Assembly: GCF_003112535.1 (NCBI RefSeq)
Contig: NZ_BEWA01000002.1
Coordinates: 62,001-126,000, forward strand
Source of the DNA: Streptomyces rishiriensis
Lineage (GTDB): Bacteria; Actinomycetota; Actinomycetes; Streptomycetales; Streptomycetaceae
Reading direction: 5' to 3'
Length of the DNA: 64,000 bases
The notes beneath the pieces are model-generated. The model searched no databases. It was not told the origin of the DNA and worked only from the letters and a program-made list of their open reading frames with translations. How positions within the stretch are numbered: the stretch's first letter is position 1; every line of letters begins with the position of its first letter. Both the position numbers and the translations under genes were made by a program. This document shows positions 8,937 to 16,823 of this stretch, one piece after another.

Positions 8937-9176
8937 ATGCCGGAGAACAACGCGAGCAGGGTGAGCCGCTTCGACCAGCACGGGCGGCAGCACGTCGTCC
9001 GGGTGCGGCGCGCGGGCGTACAGCGCACCATCAGCTGTGACACCTGCGGCTGGCGCCAGGGGGCGCAGTTCCTGCCCTGGCTGAAGGCGGAGCAGCATCT
9101 CGCCGCGGAGCACCAGGCGACGGTGGATCCCGGGGGACGCGACGAAGGCGAGGGCGGCGGCCGCGCGTCGCGATGA
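8937..9176 (+). CDS. Small CxxC protein of unknown function
   Basis: A 79-residue hydrophilic protein starting MPENNASRVSRF, with GGAGG at 8928-8932 (4 nt before ATG). It has one Cys pair, SCDTCGWRQG, followed by two histidines in AEQHLAAEH, which could form a small zinc site. I do not recognise the family beyond similarity in style to short actinobacterial zinc-ribbon-like proteins. Its TGA stop at 9174-9176 overlaps an ATG at 9173 in the ATGA arrangement, suggesting translational coupling to the next gene, whose frame however does not match that ATG as sequenced. Confidence 0.6.
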   Translation: MPENNASRVSRFDQHGRQHVVRVRRAGVQRTISCDTCGWRQGAQFLPWLKAEQHLAAEHQATVDPGGRDEGEGGGRASR

Positions 9177-9236
9177 CTTTCCGGCGTCCCGGGGGTCTAC
9201 GGCGTCTGGATCTACGGCCGCCAGCGCGGGCGTCCG

Positions 9237-9635
9237 GTGCTGACGACGCGCCTGGCCCGCAACGGTGTCATGTGCGCGGTCGCCCTGGGCGTCTTCGGGC
9301 TCTTCTGGGGGTCGACGCAACTGGCGTGGGCGTACGGGAAAGGCCGCGGCAGGCAGGACGCGGACGGTCTTTACAAGCGTCCCGAGGTCGTCGTCGACAC
9401 CAAGGAGCCGCTCGACGGCCTGCCGGTGGGGGTGAGCGCGAGTCGCCTGGGCCCGGCCGGGAAGGACGGCCGGACGTACCTCTACCGCTACCGGGGCTTC
9501 CGGATGCTGATGGCGTCCGGCGGTCGGCTGTTCCTGGTGACGCCGGACTGGCACGCCGGCCTGGACCAGACGATCGTGCTGCCCTACGGGGACGACATCC
9601 GGGTGCAGCTCGTCGCTCAGAAGGACGCGGACTGA
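9237..9635 (+). CDS. Small single-pass membrane protein, start uncertain
   Basis: The 132-residue reading begins at a GTG without a convincing ribosome site. A hydrophobic segment (about residues 11-31, GVMCAVALGVFGLFWG) follows a basic start, so it is probably anchored with the rest outside. The same frame is open from 9177 and encodes VYGVWIYGRQRGRPV just upstream, which reads like genuine protein. Removing one G from the run at 9191-9195 would join this to the ATG at 9173 that overlaps the previous stop (ATGA), giving MTFRRPG followed by VYGVW. The true N-terminus may therefore be at 9173 with a frameshift in the sequence or the gene. The function is unknown. The 3' end overlaps the convergent TetR gene by 19 bp. 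Confidence 0.6.
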   Translation: MLTTRLARNGVMCAVALGVFGLFWGSTQLAWAYGKGRGRQDADGLYKRPEVVVDTKEPLDGLPVGVSASRLGPAGKDGRTYLYRYRGFRMLMASGGRLFLVTPDWHAGLDQTIVLPYGDDIRVQLVAQKDAD

Positions 9636-10225
9636 GCCCGCAGCCCCCGCAGCAGCAGGTCCACCAGGGCCGTGAAGTCGTCCTCGACGCCCGGCCGCTC
9701 CCAGACCTCGAAGTAGCCCGGGTCGTGGAAGCGGCCCGTGGCATGGAAGACGGCACGGGCGGACGCCGCCGGGTCGGCCGCCGCGAAGGCCCCGGACGCG
9801 ACTCCCGCCTCGACGATCCGGGTCAGCTGACCGGTCAGGTCGGCGAGGTGCTCGTCGACCACCTCGCCCGTCTCCCCGGTGAGCACCATGTACGTGGCGA
9901 ACAGCTCGGGGTCGTCGCCCGCCTTGCGGCGCTTGGCCTCGAAGAGGGCGGCGAGCCAGTCCCGCAGCCGGGCCTCCGGGGCGCGGGTCTCGTCGGCGCT
10001 GATGCCGGCCAGCGTTTCCGACGTGCGGTCCAGCCACCGCTTGGTGACCGCCGCCCGCAGCGCCGCCTTGGTGCGGAAGTGGCGGTAGACGCTGCCGTGG
10101 CTGACACCGAGCGCGCGGGCCACGTCCACCACGGTCGCCTTGGCCGGGCCGTGCCGGCGCAGCACCTCCTCGGTCGCCTCGAGGATGCGTTCGGCGGTCA
10201 GGGTCTCGGAGGTCTGCGGTGCCAT
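9617..10225 (-). CDS. TetR family transcriptional regulator
   Basis: A 202-residue one-component repressor. The helix-turn-helix is near the N-terminus (AERILEATEEVLRRHG, then ATVVDVARALGVSHGSVYRHF, residues about 12-50), followed by an all-helical ligand-binding domain ending in a Trp/Phe-rich segment typical of the TetR C-terminal domain. It is the second gene of an operon with the aldo/keto reductase, 25 bp downstream. A strong inverted repeat in front of that operon is its likely operator, which would make it autoregulatory. The inducer is unknown. Confidence 0.9.
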   Translation of the reverse strand: MAPQTSETLTAERILEATEEVLRRHGPAKATVVDVARALGVSHGSVYRHFRTKAALRAAVTKRWLDRTSETLAGISADETRAPEARLRDWLAALFEAKRRKAGDDPELFATYMVLTGETGEVVDEHLADLTGQLTRIVEAGVASGAFAAADPAASARAVFHATGRFHDPGYFEVWERPGVEDDFTALVDLLLRGLRAQSASF

Positions 10226-10250
10226 GGTGAGAAGGTACCCGGCGGGCCGG

Positions 10251-11261
10251 TCAGCGCTCGCTGTCGAGGTGCTCCATGGCCGCGGCCGGGTACCGCTCGC
10301 CCGCCGCCGCGTCGGCGGGCACGGCCGCTTCGACGGCCGCGAGGTCGTCGGCGTCGAGGACGACGTCCAGCGCGCCCAGCGACTCCGCGAGCCGGTCGCG
10401 GGTGCGGGCGCCGACCAGCGGGACGATGTCGTCCCCCTGGGCCAGCACCCAGGCGATGGCGAGCTGGGCCACGGAGACGCCCTTGGCCTCGGCGATCTTC
10501 CGCAGCGCTTCCACGAGGGTCAGGTTGTGCCGGAGGTTGTCGCCCTGGAAGCGGGGCGAGTGGGCCCGGAAGTCATCCGTGCCGAGCTTGCGGTCGGCGG
10601 TGAAGTGCCCGGAGATCAGACCGCGCGACAGGACCCCGTACGCGGTGATCGAGATGCCCAGTTCGCGGGTGGTCGGCAGGATGGACCGCTCGATGCCACG
10701 CGTGACGAGCCCGTACTCGATCTGGAGGTCGGCGATCGGCGCGGTGGCGGCGGCCCTGCGGATCGTCTGCGCGCCGGCCTCGCTGAGGCCGATGTGGCGG
10801 ACGTATCCCTGCTCGACCAGTTCGGCGATCGCGCCGACCGTCTCCTCGATCGGCACGTCGGGGTCGACGCGGGCGATCCGGTAGACGTCGATGTGGTCGA
10901 CGCCGAGGCGCTGGAGGGAGTAGGAGGCGAAGTTCTTCACGGCGGCGGGCCGGCCGTCGTACCCGGCCCAGGAGCCGTCGGGTCCGCGCAGCGCGCCGAA
11001 CTTCACGCTGGTCAGCGCCTGTTCGCGCAGCGCGGGCGGCGCGGTGCGCAGGGCCTCGCCGATCAGCAGCTCGTTGTGGCCCATGCCGTAGAAGTCGCCG
11101 GTGTCGAGCAGGGTGACGCCGGCCTCCAGGGCGGCGTGGATCGTGGCGATCCCCTCGGCCCGGTCCGCGTCGCCGTACAGGGCGGACATGCCCATGCAGC
11201 CGAGACCGAGTGCGGAGACCTGGGGGCCGGTGGTGCCGAGGGAACGGGTTCGCATCGTCAT
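10251..11261 (-). CDS. Aldo/keto reductase
   Basis: A 336-residue NADPH-dependent oxidoreductase with the TIM-barrel aldo/keto reductase fold. Seen are GLGCMGMSALYG, LLDTGDFYGMGHNE (catalytic Asp and Tyr) and TSVKFGALR (catalytic Lys), and the cofactor loop VARTRD-like segment LVGARTRDRLAE near the C-terminus. The fourth classical residue, His in the YYQHRVDP motif of relatives, is replaced: the sequence reads VYRIARVDP. A subgroup of actinobacterial members has Ala in this place, so this is probably a family variant, not decay. First gene of a two-gene operon with the TetR regulator; expression is probably induced by the substrate or a related carbonyl compound. Confidence 0.9.
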   Translation of the reverse strand: MTMRTRSLGTTGPQVSALGLGCMGMSALYGDADRAEGIATIHAALEAGVTLLDTGDFYGMGHNELLIGEALRTAPPALREQALTSVKFGALRGPDGSWAGYDGRPAAVKNFASYSLQRLGVDHIDVYRIARVDPDVPIEETVGAIAELVEQGYVRHIGLSEAGAQTIRRAAATAPIADLQIEYGLVTRGIERSILPTTRELGISITAYGVLSRGLISGHFTADRKLGTDDFRAHSPRFQGDNLRHNLTLVEALRKIAEAKGVSVAQLAIAWVLAQGDDIVPLVGARTRDRLAESLGALDVVLDADDLAAVEAAVPADAAAGERYPAAAMEHLDSER

Positions 11262-11270
11262 GCCCCCAGA

Positions 11271-11305
11271 CTGTCATGACAGCTGACAGATTTCAATATC
11301 TGTCA
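11271..11305 (-). promoter_or_regulatory. Operator of the aldo/keto reductase-TetR operon
   Basis: A 12-bp perfect palindrome CTGTCATGACAG (11271-11282) lies beside a longer inverted repeat TGACAGAT (11284-11291) / ATCTGTCA (11298-11305) with a 6-bp centre. The TGACAG core thus occurs three times in 35 bp, starting 10 bp upstream of the reductase ATG. The spacing and symmetry suit a TetR dimer pair. Assignment to the adjacent TetR is inference. Confidence 0.65.
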
Positions 11306-11443
11306 TTCCATAGCTGCCACTCCACACCCGCGCGGTCGACGCGCCCACGAGGATGAGGACAATGGAATATGTCGGTGCGCAGTCACCTCGGCGGCGCCTG
11401 CCGCCGGCCGAGCGGCCCTTCCGCGCCGCCGTGGAGGCCTGTC

Positions 11444-12556
11444 ATGAGCATCCGCATCGCCACGTTCAACATGGAAAACCTGTTCCGCCGACCCACGGCC
11501 TTCCGCCTCACCGACCCGGTGAAACGGAAGGAAATCCTCGACGACTTCGCCGCCCTCGGCGCTCTCCTCGACAAGCCGGAGTACACGGCCGACGACAAGA
11601 CGAAGATCGCCGGGCTCATCGAGAAGCACCGGGCGTACGCGATCGACCCGGAGGACCCGCCGCCCATCTACGTGAACCAGTCCCGCCCGGGCAAGGACTC
11701 CGGACTGTTCAAGCCGCCGGGGCGGGGCAGGCACCCCCACATCGAGGTCACCGCCAACGGCCGTTCCGGCTGGGCCGGTTGGATCGAACTGGGGCAGGAC
11801 GACCTCGACCTGGAGACGGTGCGCAACACCGGCCGGGTGGTCTCGGAGGTCGACGCCGACATCCTGCTCACCGTCGAGGTCGAGGACCGTCTCGCCCTGG
11901 AGCGCTTCAACTCGCAGGTGCTGGCCGGAGCGCTCGGCAGGCGGCCCTACCCCTACGCCCTGCTGATCGACGGCAACGACAGCCGGGGCATCGACGTCGG
12001 GATCTTCAGCCGGTACCCGATCACGTCCCTGCGGACCCACATCTTCGAGACCAACCCGGACCGTCCCGACGAGCGCCTCTTCAGCCGCGACTGCCCCGAG
12101 TTCGAGATCCGGCTCAACGGCACCCCCCTGGTGATCCTCGGCAACCACCTGAAGAGCAAGTCCAACGACGATCCGGCACTGCGGCTGGCCCAGGCCAGGC
12201 GCGTCGCGGAGATCTACCGGGCCGCACTGGAGCGCACCCCGCACGTCATCGTCGCCGGGGACCTCAACGACTTCCCCAGCAGCGACTCGGCCGTGACCCT
12301 GGAGGGCGCCGGACTGCGGGACGCGATGACCCACCGCTCCTACAAGGGACTGCCCGGCACGTTCAAGCCGTGCCAGAGCGAGCGGGACAAGATCGACTAC
12401 CTGCTGATGTCGCCGGAGGTGTGGCAGGAGGTCCAGCACGTCGGCCTGGAGACCCGCGGCATCTGGGCGGACGGCATCAAGTCCTTCGACACCGTGACCT
12501 CGGCGGCCAACGCGGCCTCCGACCACGCCGCGCTCTACATGGACGTCGACCTGTAG
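11444..12556 (+). CDS. Endonuclease/exonuclease/phosphatase (EEP) family protein
   Basis: A 370-residue Mg-dependent phosphodiesterase-fold enzyme. The EEP signature residues are all present: ATFNMENLF at the N-terminus, LTVEVEDR (metal-binding Glu), GNHLKSKS (His), VAGDLNDFPSS (Asp/Asn pair), DKIDYLLMS and the terminal SDHAAL with the catalytic His. GGAGG at 11433-11437 precedes the ATG by 6 nt; upstream in-frame starts are rejected. There is no signal peptide, so it should act in the cytosol. Family members cleave DNA, phospholipids or small phosphodiesters; the substrate here is unknown. Its 3' end overlaps the convergent DUF397 gene by 22 bp. Confidence 0.88.
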   Translation: MSIRIATFNMENLFRRPTAFRLTDPVKRKEILDDFAALGALLDKPEYTADDKTKIAGLIEKHRAYAIDPEDPPPIYVNQSRPGKDSGLFKPPGRGRHPHIEVTANGRSGWAGWIELGQDDLDLETVRNTGRVVSEVDADILLTVEVEDRLALERFNSQVLAGALGRRPYPYALLIDGNDSRGIDVGIFSRYPITSLRTHIFETNPDRPDERLFSRDCPEFEIRLNGTPLVILGNHLKSKSNDDPALRLAQARRVAEIYRAALERTPHVIVAGDLNDFPSSDSAVTLEGAGLRDAMTHRSYKGLPGTFKPCQSERDKIDYLLMSPEVWQEVQHVGLETRGIWADGIKSFDTVTSAANAASDHAALYMDVDL

Positions 12557-12816
12557 ACGCCGACGAACCGGCCCCAGGCCGCAGCGCCGAACACCAGGAC
12601 GCCCCGGTCCGGGTCCTTGCTGTCCCGGACGGGGACGAGGGCGGTCACGTTGTCGGCGACTTCGAGGCAGTTGCCGCCGTCCGAGTTGCTGTAGCTGCTC
12701 TTGCGCCAGGCGGCGAGGCTGAGCAGGTCGTCGGAGACCTCGAGGCACTCGCCGCCGTCCGAGTTGCTGTAGCTGCTCTTGCGCCACGTCACGTTGCTCA
12801 GGTCGATGGCCGACAC
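12535..12816 (-). CDS. Tandem DUF397 protein
   Basis: A 93-residue protein with two DUF397 units: WRKSSYSNSDGGECLEV and WRKSSYSNSDGGNCLEV, then the usual PVRDSKDPDRGVLVFG ending. DUF397 proteins are common in Streptomyces next to XRE/DUF5753 regulators and behave as their small partner in several systems (the pairing is established; the mechanism is not fully settled). The GTG start is preceded by GGAGGAAG and lies 19 bp inside the end of the regulator, suggesting coupled translation. The regulator itself is interrupted, so the pair may no longer function. Confidence 0.88.
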   Translation of the reverse strand: MSAIDLSNVTWRKSSYSNSDGGECLEVSDDLLSLAAWRKSSYSNSDGGNCLEVADNVTALVPVRDSKDPDRGVLVFGAAAWGRFVGVYRSTSM

Positions 12817-13661
12817 GGCACTTCCTCCAACATCCGCGAGATGAACGTCCGCGACTTGGTAGGGCTAAGCGCCAGGTCACGAACCCCATCATAGGTTCGG
12901 TGCAGGCGCTCAACCCTGCTGGTTTCCTCCACCAGTTCACCCCGTACATCGAATTCGGTATAGACGACCGTTCGGCCTTCTGGAAGACGCAGGAACATCA
13001 TGGAGGTGCCATCCAGCGGATGCAGCCCCGTACCGAACGGCAGCACATGGAGAGTGATGTGGGGGTGCTCTGAAGCCTCCACCAAATACTCCAACTGCCC
13101 CCGCCACTCCACAGGGTCACGCAGCGAGTTGCGCAGCACCGCCTCGGAGATGATCGCGCGGAACGGGGGCGCTCCCGGCCCCTCCAGAACGCTTCACCGT
13201 CCGACGCGCGCCTCAACCTGTTGCTCCAGCGCTTCCCCTGTGAGACCACCCGCGGCCAGGGCTTCCCGCGCATACCCGGCCGTCTGCAACAGGCCGGGCG
13301 GCCTGCTCACGCCGTAGTGCCACAAGCCGATCGCAGCGGCCTCCAACTCCATGTAGCGCCGGTACTGCTCCTTGAACTGCGAAGGGTCGGCGACCGCCAG
13401 CTCCCACAGCGTGAGCAGCATCGAGCCCGTCCCGTAGTGCTGGTCCAGCGCCTCCACGACCTCCGGGCTGCCCAGGCTCTGGCCGCCCTCCATCTTGCCG
13501 AAGGTGGACGCGGTCCAGCCGAGCACCTCCTCCAGCTGCCGCAGACTGTCCCCCTTGGCCGCCCGCAGCAGGCGCAGCTCCTCCGCGAACCGTCGCCGAG
13601 GTTCCTGGCTCCGCCCCGTGACCACCCGCCTCGCCGGCATCCCGTCCCGCCTCTTCCGCAT
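12798..13661 (-). pseudogene. XRE/DUF5753 regulator interrupted by an in-frame TGA
   Basis: Residues about 1-155 contain the helix-turn-helix (LRLLRAAKGDSLRQLEEVLG, ASTFGKMEGG) and the beginning of the DUF5753 domain, ending EARVGR then TGA at 13194-13196. Without any frame change the reading continues SVLEGPGAPPFRAIISEAVL, the expected middle of the domain, through to 12798 (MMFLRLPEGRTVVYTEF and the final helix). Intact, the protein would be 287 residues, the normal length. A single CGA-to-TGA change would explain the break. Two products are possible: a 155-residue DNA-binding fragment and, from the GTG at 13139, a 113-residue C-terminal fragment. The start may be ATG 13661 or ATG 13640, the latter better placed after GGAAGAGG. 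Confidence 0.85.
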
Positions 13662-13811
13662 TTGTGGAATTTGCGCCGCCGAACGACTACGAACCCCTCG
13701 TCGACGGCATGTCCGCCCCGCCCGGAAGGCATCCTGACGTCAACCCCCCACCACCTAGAGTATCCCCACCTTCACTTTCAGTAAGGAAGTTGGGCAGAAG
13801 GAGCGGACGAC

Positions 13812-14192
13812 ATGGAGCACGAACCCGGCACCCTCCTCTACGACCCGGCCACGGACAGGGTCGGCGCGTACCAGGACCGCTCCGGTCCCTACGTGATGCT
13901 GCGGCCGGTCGGCGGCGGCCGGGAGTGGCAGGCCGATCCCGCCGAGCTGCGGCCGGCGACCGAGCGCGAGCGGCTGCGCGCCGGGGTGCGGGCGGCGAAC
14001 GCGCGGGCGCGCACCGACGGGCCGTTCATGCTGGGCCTGCGCCGTCCGCCTCAGCCGGTCCCGGGCTGTCCGGAGTGCGCCGAGCTCGCGTCGCGCCGCG
14101 TGAAGGCGCGCGCGGCGCACGACTACAGCGCGGAGACCGACGCCGACGTCCTGCTCCGGGCCCATCTGCGGGAGCGGCACCCGGCCGTATAG
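13812..14192 (+). CDS. Conserved small Streptomyces protein of unknown function
   Basis: A 126-residue soluble protein starting MEHEPGTLLYDPATDRVG, with AAGGAG at 13798-13803 as ribosome site. The N-terminal 50 residues (GPYVMLRPVGGGREW) resemble a short domain often found beside XRE/DUF397 pairs in Streptomyces; the C-terminal part has one CxxC (GCPECAEL) and a His pair near the end (RAHLRERH), possibly a zinc site. It is divergent from the interrupted regulator, with 150 bp between them, and may once have been its target. No function can be assigned. Confidence 0.7.
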   Translation: MEHEPGTLLYDPATDRVGAYQDRSGPYVMLRPVGGGREWQADPAELRPATERERLRAGVRAANARARTDGPFMLGLRRPPQPVPGCPECAELASRRVKARAAHDYSAETDADVLLRAHLRERHPAV

Positions 14193-14195
14193 CGC

Positions 14196-14233
14196 GAGGC
14201 CGGCCCCGACGGGATTCCGTCGGGGCCGGCCTC
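14196..14233. terminator. Bidirectional hairpin terminator
   Basis: A perfect 17-bp inverted repeat (14196-14212 and 14217-14233) with a GATT loop lies between the convergent small gene and glyS. Very stable and placed correctly to stop transcription from both sides. Confidence 0.85.
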
Positions 14234-14259
14234 GGTCTGCCGCTGAGTGCCGTGGGCGG

Positions 14260-15642
14260 CTACGCGCCGATCAGGCGGGCGGCCAGGTAGCCCTCGATCT
14301 GGTCCAGCGACACGCGCTCCTGCTTCATCGAGTCGCGCTCGCGGACGGTGACGGCGTTGTCGTCGAGGGTGTCGAAGTCGACGGTGACGCAGAACGGCGT
14401 GCCGATCTCGTCCTGGCGGCGGTAGCGGCGGCCGATGGCGCCGGCGTCGTCGAAGTCGATGTTCCAGTTCTGGCGCAGCGCGGCGGCGAGGCCCTTGGCC
14501 TTCGGCGACAGCTCGGGGTTGCGGGAGAGCGGCAGGACCGCGACCTTCACCGGCGCGAGGCGGTGGTCGAGGCGCAGCACCGTGCGCTTCTCCAGCTTGC
14601 CCTTGGCGTTGGGGGCCTCGTCCTCGATGTAGGCGTCGAGGAGGAACGCCAGCATCGCGCGGCCGACACCGGCCGCGGGCTCGATGACGTACGGCGTCCA
14701 GCGCTCGCCGGCCTCCTGGTCGAAGTAGGAGAGGTCCTGGCCGGAGGCCTTGGCGTGGGCGGAGAGGTCGTAGTCGGTGCGGTTGGCGACGCCTTCCAGC
14801 TCGCCCCACTCGTTGCCGCCGAACTGGAAGCGGTACTCGATGTCAGCGGTGCGCTTGGAGTAGTGGGAGAGCTTCTCCTTCGGGTGGTCGTACCACCGCA
14901 TGTTCTCCTCGCGCATGCCCAGGCCGGTGTACCAGTTCCAGCGCTGCTCCATCCAGTACTCCTGCCACTTCTCGTCCTCGCCCGGCTTGACGAAGAACTC
15001 CATCTCCATCTGCTCGAACTCGCGGGTGCGGAAGATGAAGTTGCCGGGCGTGATCTCGTTGCGGAAGGACTTGCCCATCTGGGCGATGCCGAACGGCGGC
15101 TTGCGGCGCGAAGTGGTCTGCACCTGGGCGAAGTTGGTGAAGATGCCCTGGGCGGTCTCGGGGCGCAGGTAGGCGATGGAGCCGGTGTCCTGCGTGGGGC
15201 CGAGGTGGGTGGAGAGCAGACCCGAGAACTGCTTGGGCTCGGTGAACTGGCCCTTGTTGCCGCAGTTGGGGCAGTTCACGTCCGCCAGACCGTTGGCCGG
15301 CGGGCGGTTGTGCTTGGCCTCGTACGCCTCTTCCAGGTGGTCCGCGCGGAACCGCTTGTGGCAGGAGGTGCACTCGGTCAGCGGGTCGGAGAAGGTGGCG
15401 ACGTGACCGGAGGCGACCCAGACCTCGGGGGCCAGGATGACGGACGAGTCGATGCCGACCACGTCCTCGCGCGACGTCACCATGTAGCGCCACCACTGGC
15501 GCTTCAGGTTCTCCTTGAGCTCGACACCCAGCGGTCCGTAGTCCCAGGCGGCCTTCTGGCCGCCGTAGATCTCACTGCAGGGGAATACGAAGCCACGGCG
15601 CTTGCTCAGGCTGACGATGGTGTCGATCTTGTCGGCGGCCAC
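14260..15642 (-). CDS. glyS: Glycyl-tRNA synthetase (dimeric type)
   Basis: A 460-residue class II aminoacyl-tRNA synthetase that charges tRNA-Gly; the length fits the alpha2 bacterial/eukaryotic-type enzyme. N-terminal [18 protein letters not shown] and [10 protein letters not shown] are typical. Two Cys pairs, CTSCHKRFR and CPNCGNKG, form a zinc site. Motif 2 is seen as [11 protein letters not shown] and motif 3 as [12 protein letters not shown]; the anticodon-binding domain fills the last 110 residues. Translation starts at GTG 15642. It lies divergent from the zinc-uptake operon, about 200 bp away, which is the usual arrangement in Streptomyces. Confidence 0.97.
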   Translation of the reverse strand: MAADKIDTIVSLSKRRGFVFPCSEIYGGQKAAWDYGPLGVELKENLKRQWWRYMVTSREDVVGIDSSVILAPEVWVASGHVATFSDPLTECTSCHKRFRADHLEEAYEAKHNRPPANGLADVNCPNCGNKGQFTEPKQFSGLLSTHLGPTQDTGSIAYLRPETAQGIFTNFAQVQTTSRRKPPFGIAQMGKSFRNEITPGNFIFRTREFEQMEMEFFVKPGEDEKWQEYWMEQRWNWYTGLGMREENMRWYDHPKEKLSHYSKRTADIEYRFQFGGNEWGELEGVANRTDYDLSAHAKASGQDLSYFDQEAGERWTPYVIEPAAGVGRAMLAFLLDAYIEDEAPNAKGKLEKRTVLRLDHRLAPVKVAVLPLSRNPELSPKAKGLAAALRQNWNIDFDDAGAIGRRYRRQDEIGTPFCVTVDFDTLDDNAVTVRERDSMKQERVSLDQIEGYLAARLIGA

Positions 15643-15812
15643 GGTGCTCTCTTCATAACGACGACGGGCGACGAAGCGAGGTGCTTCCAGCGAAGACTTC
15701 AGGGTACCGGCGGGGACTCCCCCTCGACCAAATCGGGCCCCCGCCCACAGGGGCCATACCGCAGCCCTTCGGGGCTTACCGGGCCCTTACCGGCCCCTTG
15801 CCCCTCAGCTTG

Positions 15813-15850
15813 TTGACAACGGTTTCCATATTTGTTGAAAATGAGTGTCA
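15813..15850 (+). promoter_or_regulatory. Two Zur boxes in front of znuA
   Basis: Two 15-bp sites with the 7-1-7 symmetry of streptomycete Zur boxes: TGACAACGGTTTCCA at 15814-15828 and TGAAAATGAGTGTCA at 15836-15850. Their centres are 22 bp apart, about two helical turns, so two dimers would bind the same face. The first overlaps a TTGACA -35 element (15813-15818); the second overlaps the znuA start. Zur is encoded at the end of the same cluster, so zinc-dependent repression is expected. Each site keeps five of seven symmetric positions. Confidence 0.7.
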
Positions 15851-16806
15851 TGAACGCACGACGAGTCATATCCGGCGCGGCCGTCGCGGCGGCCACCGCC
15901 CTCGGCCTCGGCTCCCTCTCCGCCTGCTCCTCCGACAGCGCGGCCGCGGCCAACACGGACAAGTTCGACGTCGTCGCGTCGTTCTACCCGATGGCCTTCC
16001 TCGCCGAGCGGATAGGCGGGGACCACGTGCACGTCACCAGCCTCACCCAGCCCGGCCAGGAGCCGCACGACCTGGAGATCAGCGCCAAGCAGACGGCAGC
16101 GCTCCAGGAGTCCGACGCGGTGCTCTACCTCAAGAACCTCCAGCCCTCCGTCGACGACGCGGTGGCCCAGTCCGGGCTCAAGACCAAGATCGACGCCGCC
16201 TCCCTCACCACACTGGAGAAGCACGGCAACGAGGTCGGCGGCCACGCGGCCGAGCACGACGACCACCAGAACGAGGAGCTGTCCGGCCTCGACCCGCACA
16301 TCTGGCTCGATCCCGTGCGGTACGCCCAGGTCGCGGAGGGCGTCGGCAAGGCCTTCGAGAAGGCCGACCCGGACCACGCGGCCGACTACAAGGCCAACAC
16401 CGCGGCCCTGGTGAAGCGACTCGGCGATCTGAACACCGAGTTCGAGAAGGGCCTCGCGAACACGAGGACGAAGGTCTTCGTCACCACCCACGCCGCCTTC
16501 GGCTACCTCGCCGAGCGCTACGGCCTGACCGAGGAGGCCATCAACGGCCTCGACCCCGAGTCGGAGCCCAGCGGCGCCCGCGTCAGGGAGCTTGAGAAGA
16601 TGGCGAAGGCGGACGGCGTCACGACCGTGTTCTACGAGACGCTCGTCAGCGACAAGACCGCGAAGACCATCGCCTCCGACGCGCACCTCAGGACCGACGT
16701 CCTCGACCCGATCGAGGGCATCACGAAGAAGTCCCGCGGCACGGACTACTTCGCGGTCCAGCGAGCCAACCTCAAGGCGCTGCAGACGGCCCTGGGAACC
16801 AAGTGA
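15850..16806 (+). CDS. znuA: Zinc ABC transporter substrate-binding lipoprotein
   Basis: A 318-residue extracytoplasmic zinc-binding protein. The signal peptide ends in the lipobox LSAC (about residue 22), so the mature protein is anchored to the membrane by lipidation. Metal-binding features are FYPMAFLAERIGG, the first His in PGQEPHDLE, the flexible His/Asp/Glu-rich loop around residues 118-145 (HAAEHDDHQNEE), LDPHIWLDP, and TTHAAFGYLAERYGL. ATG at 15850 was chosen; in-frame ATGs at 15841 and 15832 also exist, and none has a strong ribosome site. First gene of znuACB; repression by zinc-bound Zur is expected from the two sites overlapping its start. Confidence 0.93.
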   Translation: MNARRVISGAAVAAATALGLGSLSACSSDSAAAANTDKFDVVASFYPMAFLAERIGGDHVHVTSLTQPGQEPHDLEISAKQTAALQESDAVLYLKNLQPSVDDAVAQSGLKTKIDAASLTTLEKHGNEVGGHAAEHDDHQNEELSGLDPHIWLDPVRYAQVAEGVGKAFEKADPDHAADYKANTAALVKRLGDLNTEFEKGLANTRTKVFVTTHAAFGYLAERYGLTEEAINGLDPESEPSGARVRELEKMAKADGVTTVFYETLVSDKTAKTIASDAHLRTDVLDPIEGITKKSRGTDYFAVQRANLKALQTALGTK

Positions 16807-16823
16807 CCACTACGGAGGGCGTC

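Noticed and set aside
9173..10603. 476-codon frame beginning at the ATGA overlap
   Set aside because: After the first 7 codons the translation is a shadow of the membrane protein, TetR and reductase genes. Only the start codon is of interest, as part of the possible frameshift.
10251..11261. Aldo/keto reductase judged inactive because the active-site His is missing
   Set aside because: A known actinobacterial subgroup has Ala in this place, and Asp, Tyr and Lys are intact, so decay is not supported.
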